A stretch of 64,000 nucleotides of DNA, taken from Candidatus Pantoea haifensis. GTDB taxonomy: Bacteria; Pseudomonadota; Gammaproteobacteria; Enterobacterales; Enterobacteriaceae. Below, piece by piece: positions 52,042 to 63,795 of this stretch. Each line of letters opens with the position of its first letter. Within the stretch, counting starts at the first letter, position 1. The stretch lies in contig JAGTWN010000004.1 in the NCBI GenBank assembly GCA_018842655.1, positions 3,658,001 through 3,722,000 of the forward strand. The letters are read 5' to 3'. The notes under the pieces were generated by a model. That model ran no database searches. It was given only the letters and a program-made list of their open reading frames with translations, and was not told the origin of the DNA. Position numbers and translations under genes: made by a program.

Positions 52042-52069
52042 AAGGGGCCAAACTTGGCCCCTTTATTTT
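52042..52069 (+). terminator. Attenuator hairpin between rpsB and tsf
   Basis: 9-bp stem AAGGGGCCA / TGGCCCCTT, loop AACT, followed by TATTTTA, an interrupted T tract. Probably partial termination within the operon. Confidence 0.75.
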
Positions 52070-52175
52070 ATCCAAGTCTGTTACGCCCCTGTTCAGGAAG
52101 GCGGGACAGAGTAAATTTTCCGCAATAAGTGCCTGCTGGTGCAAATGTACACAGGTACGAACCGAGGATTCTGGA

Positions 52176-53027
52176 ATGGCTGAAATTACCGCTGCATTGG
52201 TAAAAGAACTGCGTGAGCGTACTGGCGCGGGCATGATGGACTGCAAAAAGGCGCTGACTGAAGCAAGCGGCGACATCGAGCTGGCTATCGAAAACATGCG
52301 TAAGTCTGGCGCAATTAAAGCGGCGAAAAAAGCAGGCAACGTAGCTGCTGACGGCGTGATCAAAACCAAAATCGTTGGTGACTACGGTGTTATTCTGGAA
52401 GTTAACTGCCAGACTGACTTCGTGGCAAAAGACGGCGGTTTCCAGGCATTCGCTGATAAAGTGCTGGACGCGGCTGTAAGCGATCGCGTCACTGACGTTG
52501 AAGTTCTGAAAGCGCAGTTCGAAGAAGAGCGCGTTGCCCTGGTTGCTAAAATCGGTGAGAACATCAACATCCGTCGCGTTGCAGTACTTGAAGGCGAAGA
52601 GCTGGGCAGCTACCTGCACGGCGCACGTATCGGCGTACTGGTTTCAACCAAAGGCGCTAACGAAGATCTGATCAAGCAGATCGCTATGCACGTTGCAGCG
52701 AGCAAGCCTGAGTTTGTTAAGCCAGAAGACGTTTCTGCTGATGTCGTTGAGAAAGAGTACCAGGTTCAGCTGGACATCGCGATGCAGTCTGGCAAGCCAA
52801 AAGAGATCGCTGAGAAAATGGTTGAAGGCCGCATGAAGAAATTCACCGGCGAAGTTTCTCTGACAGGTCAGGCTTTCGTTATCGACCCAAGCAAAACCGT
52901 TGGCCAGGCTCTGAAAGAGCAGGGCGCTGACGTGATCAACTTCATCCGCTTCGAAGTGGGCGAAGGCATCGAGAAAGTTGAATCTGACTTCGCTGCAGAA
53001 GTAGCAGCAATGTCTAAACAGTCTTAA
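52176..53027 (+). CDS. tsf: Elongation factor Ts
   Basis: Nucleotide exchange factor for EF-Tu. 283 residues as in E. coli. The signature region [16 protein letters not shown] and the core [17 protein letters not shown] are intact. Downstream of rpsB, past the attenuator. Confidence 0.97.
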   Translation: MAEITAALVKELRERTGAGMMDCKKALTEASGDIELAIENMRKSGAIKAAKKAGNVAADGVIKTKIVGDYGVILEVNCQTDFVAKDGGFQAFADKVLDAAVSDRVTDVEVLKAQFEEERVALVAKIGENINIRRVAVLEGEELGSYLHGARIGVLVSTKGANEDLIKQIAMHVAASKPEFVKPEDVSADVVEKEYQVQLDIAMQSGKPKEIAEKMVEGRMKKFTGEVSLTGQAFVIDPSKTVGQALKEQGADVINFIRFEVGEGIEKVESDFAAEVAAMSKQS

Positions 53028-53034
53028 TGCTCTG

Positions 53035-53063
53035 AAAGAACCGCCAGAAGGCGGTTCTTTTTT
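53035..53063 (+). terminator. Terminator of rpsB-tsf
   Basis: 11-bp stem AAAGAACCGCC / GGCGGTTCTTT, loop AGAA, T run to 53063, 8 bases after the tsf stop. Confidence 0.93.
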
Positions 53064-53182
53064 GTCTGTGATACGCAACAGACACGTTTTCAGTCTCATC
53101 CCAATAGCAATTTTAATGCGTTAAGCGGATGATCGATCAGATTTAACTTATCTCTCATCATATCTTCCAGGAAGAATTAGCC

Positions 53183-53908
53183 ATGGCGACCAACGCAAAA
53201 CCTGTTTATCAACGTATCCTGCTAAAACTGAGTGGTGAAGCACTGCAAGGTGCCGAAGGTTTTGGTATTGACGCGAGTGTGCTTGACCGCATGGCACAAG
53301 AGGTAAAAGAGCTGGTCGAACTGGGCATCCAGGTTGGCGTTGTTATTGGCGGCGGTAACCTGTTCCGTGGGGCGGGTCTGGCACAGGCGGGTATGAACCG
53401 CGTGGTGGGCGACCACATGGGTATGCTGGCAACGGTGATGAATGGTTTGGCAATGCGTGATGCGCTGCACCGTGCTTATGTTAATGCGCGCCTGATGTCA
53501 GCGATTCCACTGAATGGCGTGTGTGATAACTACAGTTGGGCAGAGGCAATTAGCCTGTTGCGTAATAACCGTGTTGTTATCTTCTCTGCGGGTACGGGTA
53601 ATCCTTTCTTTACCACGGACTCAGCTGCTTGCCTGCGCGGTATTGAAATCGAAGCCGACGTCGTATTGAAAGCCACCAAAGTTGACGGTGTCTATTCTGC
53701 CGATCCGGTAAAAAGCCCGGATGCCACTTTATACGAGCAGTTAACCTACGCTGAAGTGCTGGATAAAGAGCTTAAAGTGATGGATCTGGCCGCCTTTACG
53801 CTGGCTCGTGACCATAAATTGCCGATCCGCGTCTTCAACATGAATAAGCCTGGTGCGTTGCGTCGCGTCGTCATGGGTGAAAAAGAAGGCACCCTGATTA
53901 CGCATTAA
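53183..53908 (+). CDS. pyrH: UMP kinase
   Basis: Hexameric UMP kinase (UMP to UDP) of the amino-acid-kinase family, feedback-inhibited by UTP and activated by GTP in E. coli. 241 residues. [35 protein letters not shown] and [13 protein letters not shown] are the conserved motifs. CAGGAAGA precedes ATG 53183. Confidence 0.97.
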   Translation: MATNAKPVYQRILLKLSGEALQGAEGFGIDASVLDRMAQEVKELVELGIQVGVVIGGGNLFRGAGLAQAGMNRVVGDHMGMLATVMNGLAMRDALHRAYVNARLMSAIPLNGVCDNYSWAEAISLLRNNRVVIFSAGTGNPFFTTDSAACLRGIEIEADVVLKATKVDGVYSADPVKSPDATLYEQLTYAEVLDKELKVMDLAAFTLARDHKLPIRVFNMNKPGALRRVVMGEKEGTLITH

Positions 53909-54051
53909 TACCCGAGGCGAGATAAAATAAGGTATATTCTGTCAGCGCGATGATAACGCATCGCGCACCAGTCAGGATTATCGATGATTATCGATCCCGC
54001 TTCCGGTTATGCCGGAACTGGCCAGGTCAAACCGAATCCAAGGGTTTCAAC

Positions 54052-54609
54052 GTGATTAACGACATCAAAAAAGATGCTGAAACGCGCATGGACAAATGCG
54101 TGGAAGCATTCAAAAACACCATCAGCAAAGTGCGCACCGGTCGTGCTTCACCTTCGCTGCTCGACGGCATTATTGTCGAATATTACGGCACGCCGACGCC
54201 GCTGCGTCAGCTGGCTTCCGTTACCGTAGAAGACTCACGCACGCTGAAAATCAACGTGTTTGATCGTTCACTCGGCCCAGCCGTTGAAAAAGCGATCATG
54301 GCGTCTGACCTCGGTTTAAATCCAAGCTCAGCTGGCAGTGACATTCGTGTTCCGCTGCCTGCGCTGACCGAAGAACGCCGTAAAGACTTGATCAAAATCG
54401 TGCGCGGTGAAGCCGAGCAGGGTCGCGTATCAGTCCGTAACGTGCGTCGCGATGCCAACGACAAAATCAAAGTGCTGCTGAAAGATAAAGAGATCAGCGA
54501 AGACGACGAACGTCGTGCGCAAGATGAGATCCAAAAAATGACTGATGCACATATCAAGAAAGTTGATGCTGCGCTGTCAGAAAAAGAGACGGAGTTGATG
54601 GATTTCTAA
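54052..54609 (+). CDS. frr: Ribosome recycling factor
   Basis: Splits post-termination ribosomes with EF-G. 185 residues, E. coli length. The start is GTG 54052 ([20 protein letters not shown]) with AAGGG eight bases upstream. The longer open frame from 53950 is non-conserved. [20 protein letters not shown] and the C-terminal [17 protein letters not shown] are typical. Confidence 0.97.
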   Translation: MINDIKKDAETRMDKCVEAFKNTISKVRTGRASPSLLDGIIVEYYGTPTPLRQLASVTVEDSRTLKINVFDRSLGPAVEKAIMASDLGLNPSSAGSDIRVPLPALTEERRKDLIKIVRGEAEQGRVSVRNVRRDANDKIKVLLKDKEISEDDERRAQDEIQKMTDAHIKKVDAALSEKETELMDF

Positions 54610-54652
54610 TTCCATTAATGCCGGACAAAACGCCGTACAGAGAGGTATTCAA

Positions 54653-54709
54653 ATGAATGCGACATCTGGCGGCGTTTTACATTGTGCTTTCGGGCACGGC
54701 CTGTTTTGA
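54653..54709 (+). CDS. Candidate leader peptide upstream of dxr (18 codons)
   Basis: ATG 54653 with AGAGG seven bases upstream encodes MNATSGGVLHCAFGHGLF and stops 18 bases before dxr. An inverted repeat AAAACGCCG / CGGCGTTTT (54627-54635, 54670-54678) encloses its ribosome-binding site and start. dxr itself has only a weak ribosome-binding site, so coupled translation is conceivable. Speculative. Confidence 0.3.
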   Translation: MNATSGGVLHCAFGHGLF

Positions 54710-54727
54710 CTTCACATGGATAGCATC

Positions 54728-55929
54728 ATGAAGCGATTAACCTTGCTGGGTTCAACCGGATCGATTGGCACCAGCACGCTGGCGGTCATTAGCGCCAATC
54801 CCGATCTTTATCAGGTGACCGCATTAGTCGCCGGACACAATGTCACGCTCATGGCTGAGCAATGCGCGCAGTTTAAGCCTCGTTATGCCGCCATGGCAGA
54901 TGAAGCCTCGGCCAGCGCGCTGCGTGAGCGACTGAGAGCACTCAATATCAACACCGAAGTGCTCTCCGGCGTTCAGGCGGCGTGTGAACTGGCTGCGCTG
55001 GATGAAGTTGATCAAGTGATGGCGGCGATTGTTGGCGCATCAGGATTACTGCCAACCTTAGCCGCCATTCGCGCCAGTAAAACAGTCCTGCTGGCAAACA
55101 AAGAATCCCTTGTCACCTGCGGCCGTTTTTTATGGAGGCGGTGCGTCAACATAATGCGCAATTGCTGCCGGTCGACAGCGAGCACAATGCTATTTTTCAG
55201 AGTTTCCCGGCTACCATCCAGCATCAGTTAGGTTACGCTGACCTGCGGGATAATGGTATTGAGTCCATTATCCTTACGGGATCGGGTGGCCCTTTTCGTG
55301 ACACACCATTAACCGATTTGGCAGCAATGACGCCAGATCAGGCATGTGCACATCCGAACTGGTCGATGGGACGAAAAATTTCTGTCGATTCAGCCACCAT
55401 GATGAATAAAGGTCTTGAATACATTGAAGCCCGTTGGTTGTTTAATGCCAGCGCAGCGCAGATGGAAGTGATTTTGCATCCACAATCGGTCATTCACTCT
55501 ATGGTGCGATACTGCGATGGTAGCGTGTTGGCTCAACTGGGTTCGCCGGATATGCGTACGCCGATTGCTCACAGCATGGCGTGGCCTGCACGCATCAATG
55601 CAGCAGTAACGCCACTGGATTTTACCCGCATGTCGGCGCTGACATTTGCCGAACCCGACTTTGGGCGCTATCCCTGCCTGAAACTGGCTATTGAAGCCTG
55701 TGATGCCGGGCAGGCAGCGACCACTACGCTTAACGCCGCCAATGAGGTTGCCGTCGCGGCTTTCCTGAATCACCAGATTCGTTTTACTGACATCGCGGCA
55801 CTTAACAACGCAGTGCTGGCGGCACAGACGTGTCAGGAACCGGATTCGGTGGACGCCGTCCTTGAAATCGATCGCATGGCGCGTGCCGCTGCAACAGAAA
55901 TGTTGCCGCGCTTCACGTCATTACACTGA
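54728..55929 (+). CDS. dxr: DXP reductoisomerase (one frameshift)
   Basis: Second step of the MEP isoprenoid pathway: DXP to MEP with NADPH; the fosmidomycin target. Frame-corrected 400 residues. NADPH motif [13 protein letters not shown], metal/substrate motifs [42 protein letters not shown]. The frame breaks at the T run 55126-55131; one T restores [21 protein letters not shown] 54728 (MKRLTLLG) by homology; ATG 54716 is also in frame. Confidence 0.94.
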
Positions 55930-56100
55930 TCGCGCCGAGGTCGTTTGTTCACTTCCGGTGGAAATGGTATAGTCGCAGGCTCGCGTTTAACGGTCTGTCA
56001 CCGGATTCGGTGTGGCCCGGCATACAGTGTCGGGATTTGTACCGGGCGCAATGTATTCAGAAACCACAGCATTTCTGATGAAAGGAATTGATTACGCGTT

Positions 56101-56851
56101 ATGTCGTCTAACAATCACAACAAAACCGATGACCAACAGGGAACCGGTCCGCGTCACGTTGCTATCATTATGGATGGCAATGGTCGCTGGGCTAAAAATC
56201 AAGGAAAGTTGCGTATTTCCGGTCATAAAGCGGGTGTTAAGTCGGTGCGTCGCGCCGTCAGCTTTGCTGTCAGTAACAATCTGGAATCATTAACGCTTTA
56301 CGCTTTCAGTAGTGAAAACTGGAGTCGTCCAGCGCAAGAAGTAACAGCCTTGATGGAACTCTTTGTTTGGGCGCTTGATAGCGAAGTCAAAAGCCTGCAC
56401 AAACATAATGTCCGTCTGCGGATTATTGGCGACATTAGTCGTTTCAGTGCCCGTATTCAGGAGCGGATTCGCCGTTCTGAGTCACTGACAGAGAACAACG
56501 ATGGCCTGACGCTGAACATTGCCGCTAACTACGGCGGGCGTTGGGATATTATCGAAGGCGTAAAAAGCTGGCTGAACAGGTTCAGGAAGGGCTACTGCGA
56601 CCTGACCAAATAACCGAAGAGAGTCTGGCGCCCCATCTGTGTATGCAGGATCAAGCGCCAGTGGATTTAGTGATAAGGACCGGGGAGAGCATCGGATTAG
56701 CAACTTCCTGCTGTGGCAAATTGCCTATGCTGAATTCTATTTTACCGATGTTCTTTGGCCGGATTTCGATGAACACGTTTTTGAAGGTGCACTGAATGCA
56801 TTCTCTCTGCGGGAGCGTCGCTATGGCGGCGCTGCACCAGGCGGCGCCTGA
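56101..56851 (+). CDS. uppS: Undecaprenyl diphosphate synthase (two frameshifts)
   Basis: Condenses FPP with eight IPP to make the C55 lipid carrier for peptidoglycan and O-antigen (also called ispU). Frame-corrected 250 residues. Catalytic [28 protein letters not shown] and [20 protein letters not shown] are conserved. Breaks are at the A run 56562-56566 (EGVKKLAEQ) and the G run 56682-56685 (RTGGEHR); each is cured by one base. The gene is essential in relatives, so the breaks are unlikely to be real. Confidence 0.92.
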
Positions 56852-56869
56852 GCAATCTGGGGGTAACCT

Positions 56870-57727
56870 TTGCTGAAGTCTCGTCTGATTACCGCGTTTA
56901 TTTTAATTCCGCTGGTGATTGCTGCGCTGTTCTGGTTACCGCCTGTTGGCTTTGCGATTACAACCATCATTATTTGCATGCTTGCCGCCTGGGAATGGGG
57001 GCAGTTGGCGGGTATGGCATCCCGTCAACAGCGTATCTGGCTGGCTGTGCTTTGCGGCTTGCTGCTGGCGCTCATGCTCTTCACTCTTCCTCCTTATCAG
57101 CATGATGTTCATCTGCCTCAGATCGCGACTTCGCTTTGGGCGTCGCTCGTGTGGTGGATTGCGGCATTGCTGTTAGTGCTTTTCTATCCCGCTTCAGCAG
57201 CATTATGGCGTCATTCGCGCCCGCTACGGCTGCTGTTTGGCGTATTAACCATTGTTCCTTTCTTTTGGGGCATGCTGGCGCTGCGTCAGTATCATTACGA
57301 TAGCGACCACTTTGCAGGTGCCTGGTGGCTACTGTTTGTCATGTTTTTGGTATGGGGCGCTGATTCTGGGGCCTATATGTTTGGCAAACTGTTTGGTAAA
57401 CACAAGCTGGCACCGAAAGTCTCACCCGGTAAAACCTGGGAAGGCTTTATCGGCGGGCTGATCTCTTCGGCAGTTATCGCCTTGTTATTTGCCAGCCTGG
57501 CGCCACTCACTGTTTCTGTTGGAACGCTGGTCGTTTGTGCGGTGATTGCTACCTTAGCGTCCGTTTTGGGCGATCTCACGGAGAGTATGTTTAAGCGTGA
57601 AGCAGGCATTAAAGACAGTGGCAATTTAATTCCTGGCCACGGTGGTATCCTTGATCGCATCGATAGCCTGACTGCAGCCGTGCCGGTGTTCGCCTGTTTA
57701 TTGCTACTGGTGTTCCGCACCCTCTGA
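56870..57727 (+). CDS. cdsA: Phosphatidate cytidylyltransferase
   Basis: Makes CDP-diacylglycerol from phosphatidate and CTP, the branch point of phospholipid synthesis. 285 residues, about eight membrane segments. The CDP-DAG synthase signature is SVLGDLTESMFKREAGIKDS followed by GNLIPGHGGILDRIDS. The start is TTG 56870 (LKSRLITAFILIPLV), with GGGGGT upstream, as in E. coli. Confidence 0.95.
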   Translation: MLKSRLITAFILIPLVIAALFWLPPVGFAITTIIICMLAAWEWGQLAGMASRQQRIWLAVLCGLLLALMLFTLPPYQHDVHLPQIATSLWASLVWWIAALLLVLFYPASAALWRHSRPLRLLFGVLTIVPFFWGMLALRQYHYDSDHFAGAWWLLFVMFLVWGADSGAYMFGKLFGKHKLAPKVSPGKTWEGFIGGLISSAVIALLFASLAPLTVSVGTLVVCAVIATLASVLGDLTESMFKREAGIKDSGNLIPGHGGILDRIDSLTAAVPVFACLLLLVFRTL

Positions 57728-57739
57728 GGACAGGCCAAG

Positions 57740-59089
57740 ATGTTGAGCATAATCTGGAGTTTTGTCGCCTTTATCGTTGCACTTGGCGTATTAATTACCG
57801 TACATGAGTTCGGCCATTTCTGGGTGGCACGACGTTGCGGTGTCAAAGTTGAACGTTTCTCCGTTGGTTTTGGTAAAACGCTGTGGCGACGTTTTGATCG
57901 TCACGGTACCGAATTTGTCATTGCACTGATTCCGCTGGGTGGCTACGTCAAAATGCTCGATGAGCGCGTAGAGAGCGTACCCGCCGAATTACGTCATCAG
58001 GCTTTTAACAATAAAGCTATCTGGCAACGTGCGTCTGTTATCGCTGCCGGCCCTGTCGCCAATTTCATCTTCGCTATCCTTGCTTACTGGGTTGTGTTTA
58101 TTCACGGCGTGCCTGGCGTACGCCCGGTAATCGGTGAAATTTTAAACGGTTCGGTCGCTGCAGAAGCGCAAATTGCACCAGGAATGGAACTTAAGGCAGT
58201 TGACGGTATCGAAACGCCTGACTGGGATGCTGTGCGTATGGCGCTGGTGGCTAAAATCGGCGACAGCAGCACCACCGTAACGGTTGCGCGTTTTGGTGAA
58301 CAGGCAACGCAGCAGAAGCAGCTTGATTTGCGTAACTGGCACTTTGAGCCAGATAAGCAAGATCCGGTAGTGTCATTGGGTATCCGCCCGCGTGGTCCGC
58401 AGATTGAAACCACGCTGGCTGAAGTGCAGGCTGATTCTCCTGCCAGCGAAGCCGGTTTGCAAGCTGGCGACAGGATCGTTAAAGTCGATGGTCAGCCATT
58501 ATCGCAGTGGCAGGCTTTTGTCGCGCAGGTACGGGATAATCCCGGAAGAAGTATGGCACTTGAGGTGGAACGCAGCGGCGAATCGGTGCAGTTAACGATG
58601 ACGCCAGAAGCGAAACCTGGAGACAAATCGGAAGGATTTGCGGGAGTCATTCCACGAATCGTTCCGCTACCGGAAGAGTATAAAACGGTACGCCAGTATG
58701 GTGCGTTTGCGGCTATTGGTGAGGCTAGTGTAAAAACCTGGCAACTGATGAAGCTGACTGTTTCCATGTTGGGCAAGTTGATAACCGGTGATGTGAAGTT
58801 GAACAACCTGAGCGGGCCAATTTCGATTGCGCAAGGTGCAGGATTGTCAGCAGAGTACGGGATGATTTATTACCTGATGTTCCTGGCGCTGATAAGCGTT
58901 AACCTGGGCATCATCAATCTGTTCCCTCTGCCGGTTTTAGATGGTGGGCACTTACTCTTTCTGGCGATCGAAAAGATCAAAGGTGGACCGGTGTCCGAGC
59001 GAGTTCAGGACTTTAGTTATCGCATTGGCTCAATTCTGCTGGTGTTGTTAATGGGGCTTGCACTTTTCAATGATTTCTCACGTCTGTAA
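57740..59089 (+). CDS. rseP: Site-2 protease RseP
   Basis: Intramembrane zinc metalloprotease that cleaves RseA, releasing sigma-E. 449 residues. HEFGH zinc motif in the first membrane segment, two tandem PDZ domains in the centre ([37 protein letters not shown]) and the C-terminal [13 protein letters not shown] motif. The degP promoter at 43011 is a likely sigma-E target. It starts 12 bases after cdsA. Confidence 0.96.
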   Translation: MLSIIWSFVAFIVALGVLITVHEFGHFWVARRCGVKVERFSVGFGKTLWRRFDRHGTEFVIALIPLGGYVKMLDERVESVPAELRHQAFNNKAIWQRASVIAAGPVANFIFAILAYWVVFIHGVPGVRPVIGEILNGSVAAEAQIAPGMELKAVDGIETPDWDAVRMALVAKIGDSSTTVTVARFGEQATQQKQLDLRNWHFEPDKQDPVVSLGIRPRGPQIETTLAEVQADSPASEAGLQAGDRIVKVDGQPLSQWQAFVAQVRDNPGRSMALEVERSGESVQLTMTPEAKPGDKSEGFAGVIPRIVPLPEEYKTVRQYGAFAAIGEASVKTWQLMKLTVSMLGKLITGDVKLNNLSGPISIAQGAGLSAEYGMIYYLMFLALISVNLGIINLFPLPVLDGGHLLFLAIEKIKGGPVSERVQDFSYRIGSILLVLLMGLALFNDFSRL

Positions 59090-59140
59090 TTGCTGGATAG
59101 CGGACTGACGTGGGATGTGTTAGGAAAACGCATAATAACG

Positions 59141-61545
59141 ATGGCGATGAAAAAGTTGCTCATAGCGTCGCTGCTGTTTAGCAGCGCCACCGTTTACGGT
59201 GCAGACGATTTCGTGGTGAAGGATATTCATTTCGAAGGGCTGCAGCGAGTCGCCGTCGGCGCGGCTCTGCTGAGCATGCCGGTACGAGTTGGTGATACGG
59301 TCTCTGACGATGACGTCAGAAATACCATTCGCTCGCTGTTTGCGACCGGCAACTTTGAGGATGTTCAGGTCCTGCGAGACGGTAATACGCTGATTGTCCA
59401 GGTTAAAGAACGCCCTACCATTGCCAGCATTACCTTCACCGGTAACAAAGCGGTGAAAGAGGATCAGCTCAAACAAAACCTTGAAGCCTCAGGCGTGCGC
59501 GTTGGCGAAGCGTTAGACCGCACCACCATCTCTTCCATTGAGAAGGGCCTTGAAGACTTCTACTACAGCGTCGGTAAGTATACGGCCAGCGTTAAAGCTG
59601 TCGTGACGCCACTGCCACGTAACCGTGTCGATCTCAAACTGGTCTTTACTGAAGGTGTCTCTGCAAAGATTCAGCAGATTAACATTGTCGGTAACAAGGC
59701 TTTCAGTTCTGATGAGCTGATTTCCCGTTTCCAGCTGCGTGATGAAGTGCCGTGGTGGAACGTGGTTGGCGATCGTAAATACCAGAAACAGAAACTGGCA
59801 GGCGATCTCGAAACACTGCGCAGCTTCTACCTCGACCGGGGTTATGCGCGCTTTAATATCGATTCCACGCAGGTGAGCCTGACGCCGGATAAAAAAGGCA
59901 TCTATATCACCGTAAACATCACTGAAGGCGATCAGTACAAGATTGCAGGTGTGATTGTGAACGGCAGCATGGCGGGTCACTCAGCGGAAATTGAGCACCT
60001 GACAAAATCCCTGCGGGCGAGCTGTACAACGGCACCAAAGTCACGCAGATGGAAGATGACATCAAGAAGCTGCTTGGCCGCTATGGTTATGCCTATCCGC
60101 GCGTGGTGACACAGCCGGAAATCAACGATGCGGATAAAACCGTTAAGCTGCACATCAACGTTGATGCAGGCAACCGCTATTACGTGCGCAATGTCCGTTT
60201 TGAGGGCAACGACACCTCAAAAGATTCCGTACTGCGCCGCGAAATGCGCCAGATGGAAGGCGCATGGTTAGGCAGCGATCTGGTTGAGCAGGGCAAAGAG
60301 CGTTTAAACCGCACCGGCTACTTCGAAACCGTCGATGTCGATACGCAGCGCGTTTCCGGCTCGCCTGACCAGGTTGATGTGGTCTACAAGGTAAAAGAGC
60401 GTAACACTGGTACCTTTAACTTTGGTGTGGGTTACGGCACCGAAAGTGGCGTCAGCTTCCAGGTGGGGGTCACGCAGGATAACTGGCTGGGCACCGGTAA
60501 CACCGTAGGCATTAGCGGCACCAAAAATGACTATCAGACCTATGCTGAAGTGTCATTAACCGATCCCTATTTCACGGTTGATGGTGTTAGCCTGGGCGGG
60601 CGTCTGTTCTATAACGACTTTAAAGCGGATGACGCCGATCTCTCTGACTATACCAACAGAAGCTATGGTTTAGACGGCACCTTAGGTTTCCCGGTCAATG
60701 AGAACAACACGCTGCGAGTCGGTTTAGGCTATGTGCATAACGACTTGTCTGACATGCAGCCACAGGTTGCGATGTGGCGTTATCTTGACTCGGTTGGCAA
60801 GCCGCAACAGCTCAACGACGATGGCGATTTCTCTGCGGATGACTTCACCTTCAACTATGGCTGGACTTATAACACGCTGGATCGTGGTTTCTTCCCAACG
60901 TCCGGTAACCGCACAAATCTGAACGGTAAGATCACGATCCCAGGTTCAGATAACAATTTCTATAAAGTCACGCTCGACAGCCAGCAGTACGTGCCGATTA
61001 ACGAGGATCGTACCTGGGTGCTGTTAGGACGTGGTCGCGTAGGTTACGGTGATGGCTTAGGCGGCAAAGAGTTGCCGTTCTATGAGAACTTCTATGCAGG
61101 TGGCTCTAGTACCGTGCGTGGTTTCCGCTCTAATACCATTGGTCCTAAAGCGGCATACCTGAACGACAACTCCTCAACCTGCTCCGGTGCTAACCGGGTC
61201 TGTTCGTCGGATGATGCTGTAGGCGGTAATGCGATGGCAATCGCCAGCCTTGAGCTGATTACGCCAACGCCATTCCTGAGCGAGAAATATGCGAACTCGG
61301 TCCGTACCTCGCTGTTTGTCGATGCGGGTACAGCCTGGGATACCAAGTGGGAAAATGACGCCGATACGCGTGCCGCAGGTGTACCAGACTACAGCGATCC
61401 GAGTAATATTCGTGTATCAAGCGGTATCGCACTACAGTGGATGTCGCCGCTCGGTCCGCTGGTGTTCTCTTATGCTCAGCCGATCAAGAAATACGAGGGA
61501 GACAAGTCAGAGCAATTCCAGTTTAACATTGGTAAAACCTGGTAA
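59141..61545 (+). CDS. bamA: Outer membrane protein assembly factor BamA (one frameshift)
   Basis: Central Omp85 subunit of the BAM complex. Frame-corrected 801 residues. Signal peptide [20 protein letters not shown], five POTRA domains (to about residue 420), then a 16-strand barrel. Loop 6 VRGF is kept ([13 protein letters not shown]), and the C-terminus is FQFNIGKTW. The frame breaks in POTRA4 at the A run 60004-60007; one A restores [16 protein letters not shown]. The surface loop around [18 protein letters not shown] differs from E. coli but keeps a cysteine pair. Confidence 0.94.
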
Positions 61546-61657
61546 TGTTCTGAGCATGGATGCATAAGCAGAAGTATTGCCGTCGGCCAGGGCTAAAAGA
61601 CTGTGCCGCGGCAAACACTGTGTCGCTGACACAAACGTTGATGGTAAGGAGTTTATA

Positions 61658-62155
61658 GTGAAAAAGTTGTTGTGTGCCGCAGGTCTGGGTCTCGCTTTAG
61701 CGGTTTCCGCGGGTGTTCAGGCTGCTGACAAAATCGCAGTGGTAAACGTGTCCAGCATTTTCCAACAGTTACCGCAACGTGCGACTGTTGCTAAACAGCT
61801 GGAAAACGAGTTCAAAGGCCGGGCAACTGAGTTGCAGAGCCAGGAACGCGATCTGCAAACCAAGATGCAGCGTCTGCAGCGTGACGGATCAACCATGAAG
61901 GCCAGCGAACGCAGCCGCATGGAAAAAGACGTTATGTCACAGCGTGAAGCCTTCTCATCTAAAGCGCAGGCTTTTGAGCAGGACAACCGCCGTCGTCAGA
62001 TGGAAGAGCGTAACAAGCTGCTGAGCCGTATCCAGGATGCGGTGAAAAAAGTGGCTGACGACGATGGCTACGATGTGGTAATTGATGCCAACGCCGTGGC
62101 TTACGCGTCAAACGCGAAAGACATTACTGCTGACGTGCTGAAACAGGTTAAATAA
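61658..62155 (+). CDS. skp: Periplasmic chaperone Skp
   Basis: Trimeric jellyfish-shaped chaperone that carries unfolded outer-membrane proteins to BamA. 165 residues. Start GTG 61658 ([19 protein letters not shown]) with AAGGAG seven bases upstream; signal cut likely after VQA. The middle is a long charged helical hairpin; the C-terminus [20 protein letters not shown] is conserved. lpxD starts 3 bases after its stop. Confidence 0.95.
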   Translation: MKKLLCAAGLGLALAVSAGVQAADKIAVVNVSSIFQQLPQRATVAKQLENEFKGRATELQSQERDLQTKMQRLQRDGSTMKASERSRMEKDVMSQREAFSSKAQAFEQDNRRRQMEERNKLLSRIQDAVKKVADDDGYDVVIDANAVAYASNAKDITADVLKQVK

Positions 62156-62158
62156 TCA

Positions 62159-63184
62159 ATGTCATCTATTCGACTGGCTGATTTAGCCCAGCAGTTGGAT
62201 GCAGAATTGCACGGAGATGGCGATATCGTCATCTCCGGCATTGCTTCTATGCAATCCGCCACAACTGGCCAAATCACTTTTCTTGCAAACAGCCGTTACC
62301 GCGAGCAACTCGCCCTGATTAAGGCTTCAGCCGTGGTGCTGACGGAAGCGGATCTGGAGTGGTGCAACACGGCCGCGTTAGTGGTGAAAAATCCTTATCT
62401 GACCTATGCCCGTATGGCACAGCTGCTTGATACCACGCCACAACCTGCTCAGAATATTGCGCCGAGCGCGGTAATCGACCCGAGCGCCAGATTAGGCAAC
62501 AACGTGTCTGTTGGTGCCAATGCGGTGATCGAAGCAGACGTTGAGCTGGGCGACAACGTGGTGATTGGTGCAGGCTGTTTTGTTGGTAAAAAAACGCGCA
62601 TCGGCAGCGGCACGCGTTTATGGGCTAACGTTTCCGTCTATCATGAGATTCAAATCGGTCAGGATTGTCTGATTCAATCAGGTACGGTTATCGGCTCTGA
62701 TGGCTTCGGATATGCCAACGATCGTGGCAATTGGGTGAAAATTCCTCAGCTGGGTGCGGTAATTATCGGCGATCGCGTCGAAATTGGTGCCTGTACGACC
62801 ATCGATCGCGGTGCCTTGGATAACACTCACATCGGCAATGGTGTTATCATAGACAACCAGTGTCAGATCGCCCACAACGTGGTTATTGGTGACAATACTG
62901 CGGTGGCAGGCGGTGTGATCATGGCGGGTAGTTTGAAAATTGGACGTTACTGTATGATTGGCGGCGCCAGCGTCATTAACGGCCATATGGAAATCTGTGA
63001 CAAAGTGACCGTAACCGGTATGGGTATGGTAATGCGTCCCATCACAGAGCCTGGTGTATACTCTTCAGGCATTCCGTTACAACCTAACAAAACCTGGCGT
63101 AAAACTGCAGCTCTGGTGATGAACATCGATGATATAAGCAAACGCTTAAAAGCCATCGAGCGTAAAGTCGGTAAAGACGACTAA
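62159..63184 (+). CDS. lpxD: UDP-3-O-acylglucosamine N-acyltransferase
   Basis: Third step of lipid A synthesis: adds a 3-hydroxyacyl chain to UDP-3-O-acyl-glucosamine from acyl-ACP. 341 residues, E. coli length. N-terminal uridine-binding domain, then left-handed beta-helix hexads; the catalytic His is in [12 protein letters not shown]. It is tightly packed behind skp. Confidence 0.96.
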   Translation: MSSIRLADLAQQLDAELHGDGDIVISGIASMQSATTGQITFLANSRYREQLALIKASAVVLTEADLEWCNTAALVVKNPYLTYARMAQLLDTTPQPAQNIAPSAVIDPSARLGNNVSVGANAVIEADVELGDNVVIGAGCFVGKKTRIGSGTRLWANVSVYHEIQIGQDCLIQSGTVIGSDGFGYANDRGNWVKIPQLGAVIIGDRVEIGACTTIDRGALDNTHIGNGVIIDNQCQIAHNVVIGDNTAVAGGVIMAGSLKIGRYCMIGGASVINGHMEICDKVTVTGMGMVMRPITEPGVYSSGIPLQPNKTWRKTAALVMNIDDISKRLKAIERKVGKDD

Positions 63185-63336
63185 GCGGCATCCCAAAACT
63201 GACCGGCTTTCATAATAAAAGTGATAAGCAGGGAAGCCAGGCGCCACAGAAACTATTTGCGGCCTGCGAAAGATCATATTGATCGGTGCAGGCCGTGTTA
63301 TTGATGTCATCAGATTTTTAGGACAGGAAGAGTATT

Positions 63337-63792
63337 TTGACTACTGAAACTCATACTCTGAAAATTGAAGAGATTTTAGAGCTGCTGCCGCACCGCTATC
63401 CGTTTCTGCTGGTTGACCGCGTGCTGGAATTTGAAGAGCACAAATATCTGCGTGCAGTGAAGAACGTTTCTGTTAATGAACCGTTTTTCCAGGGACATTT
63501 CCCTGGTAAACCGATTTTTCCTGGCGTTCTGATCCTCGAAGCGATGGCACAGGCAACCGGTATTCTGGCGTTTAAAAGCGTGGGTAAACTGGAGCCGGGC
63601 GAGCTGTACTACTTCGCTGGCATCGACGATGCGCGTTTCAAACGTCCAGTAGTTCCGGGCGACCAGATGATCATGGAAGTGACTTTCGAAAAAACCCGCC
63701 GTGGTCTGACCCGCTTTAAAGGCGTGGCGACAGTAGACGGAAAAATCGTTTGTGAAGCCACTATGATGTGTGCCCGCAGCCGGGAGGCATAA
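63337..63792 (+). CDS. fabZ: 3-hydroxyacyl-ACP dehydratase FabZ
   Basis: Hotdog-fold dehydratase of fatty acid synthesis. 151 residues. Active-site His in [20 protein letters not shown] and Glu in the same helix ([11 protein letters not shown]). Start TTG 63337 ([20 protein letters not shown]), with CAGGAAGAG upstream; E. coli fabZ is also TTG-started to my knowledge. It competes with LpxA for 3-hydroxymyristoyl-ACP and sits next to it. Confidence 0.96.
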   Translation: MTTETHTLKIEEILELLPHRYPFLLVDRVLEFEEHKYLRAVKNVSVNEPFFQGHFPGKPIFPGVLILEAMAQATGILAFKSVGKLEPGELYYFAGIDDARFKRPVVPGDQMIMEVTFEKTRRGLTRFKGVATVDGKIVCEATMMCARSREA

Positions 63793-63795
63793 TTC

